Below, piece by piece: positions 7,723 to 7,744 of a DNA stretch of 7,744 bases. The position numbers and the translations under genes were made by a program. Numbering within the stretch: the stretch's first letter is position 1; each line of letters starts with the position of its first letter. The DNA comes from Planctomycetaceae bacterium (GTDB lineage: Bacteria; Planctomycetota; Planctomycetia; Planctomycetales; Planctomycetaceae), in NCBI GenBank assembly GCA_029259875.1, contig JAJDEK010000585.1:1-7744 (forward strand). The letters run 5' to 3'. The notes under the pieces were generated by a model that was given only the letters and a program-made list of their open reading frames with translations, made no database searches and was not told where the DNA came from.

Positions 7723-7744
7723 AAGCTCGGCACTTGCTCCGGTT
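7719..7744 (-). CDS. C-terminal stub of upstream gene, possibly the RND periplasmic adaptor (partial)
   Basis: The minus-strand frame ending in TGA at 7719-7721 is open to the right edge and reads PEQVPSL before the stop. It overlaps the permease ATG by the classic ATGA arrangement. RND permeases are commonly preceded by an HlyD/AcrA-type membrane-fusion adaptor gene, which makes that the first guess. Seven codons carry no family signal, so both the identity and the reality of the gene are inferred from context and from the weak ribosome site of the permease. Confidence 0.35.

Noticed and set aside
1..7744. Mobile element, CRISPR, tRNA/rRNA or phage-defence content
   Set aside because: No tandem repeats, terminal inverted repeats, transposase or integrase motifs, tRNA-like cloverleaf or known defence domains were recognised. 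The window is filled by ordinary efflux and signalling genes.

Overview
The window reads as chromosomal DNA from a planctomycete, or less likely a verrucomicrobial relative. The main evidence is a secreted PSCyt1/DUF1549(PSCyt2)/DUF1553(PSD1) protein next to a FecR-LamG membrane protein and an ECF sigma factor, a combination typical of those phyla. Every gene I can support lies on the minus strand, so the genes are read from right to left. The window is almost fully coding; the only sizeable gap is about 158 bp (4472-4629).

From the right edge: 7719-7744 holds what looks like the last seven codons of an upstream gene. Its stop overlaps the start of the next gene as ATGA. That next gene, 4630-7722, is a complete 1030-residue RND-superfamily inner-membrane efflux permease. 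The stub could be the C-terminus of the usual periplasmic adaptor, but it is too short to identify. The 4472-4629 gap then separates the efflux unit from the second gene group and should hold the sigma-gene promoter.

The second group is tightly packed. An ECF sigma factor (3950-4471) is followed after 3 bp by a 556-residue membrane protein (2276-3946) with an anti-sigma-like N-terminus, one transmembrane helix, a FecR domain and a C-terminal LamG domain. This overlaps by 14 or 20 bp the start of a secreted protein (1-2289, C-terminus beyond the left edge) with a PSCyt1 cytochrome-like domain, DUF1549 and DUF1553. The last gene has no stop codon inside the window, so it is open over its full 763 visible codons.

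A reasonable model, which is inference, is that the FecR-LamG protein holds or modulates the sigma factor at the membrane and senses an extracytoplasmic ligand, possibly a glycan, through LamG. The sigma factor would then drive its own operon, including the exported cytochrome-like protein. In planctomycete genomes such proteins are usually followed by a DUF1501 gene, which would lie just off the left edge. I see no RNA genes, CRISPR array, insertion sequence, integrase or other sign of a mobile element. The architecture is a recurrent lineage-specific module and not a wholly new system, but its biochemical role is largely unestablished.
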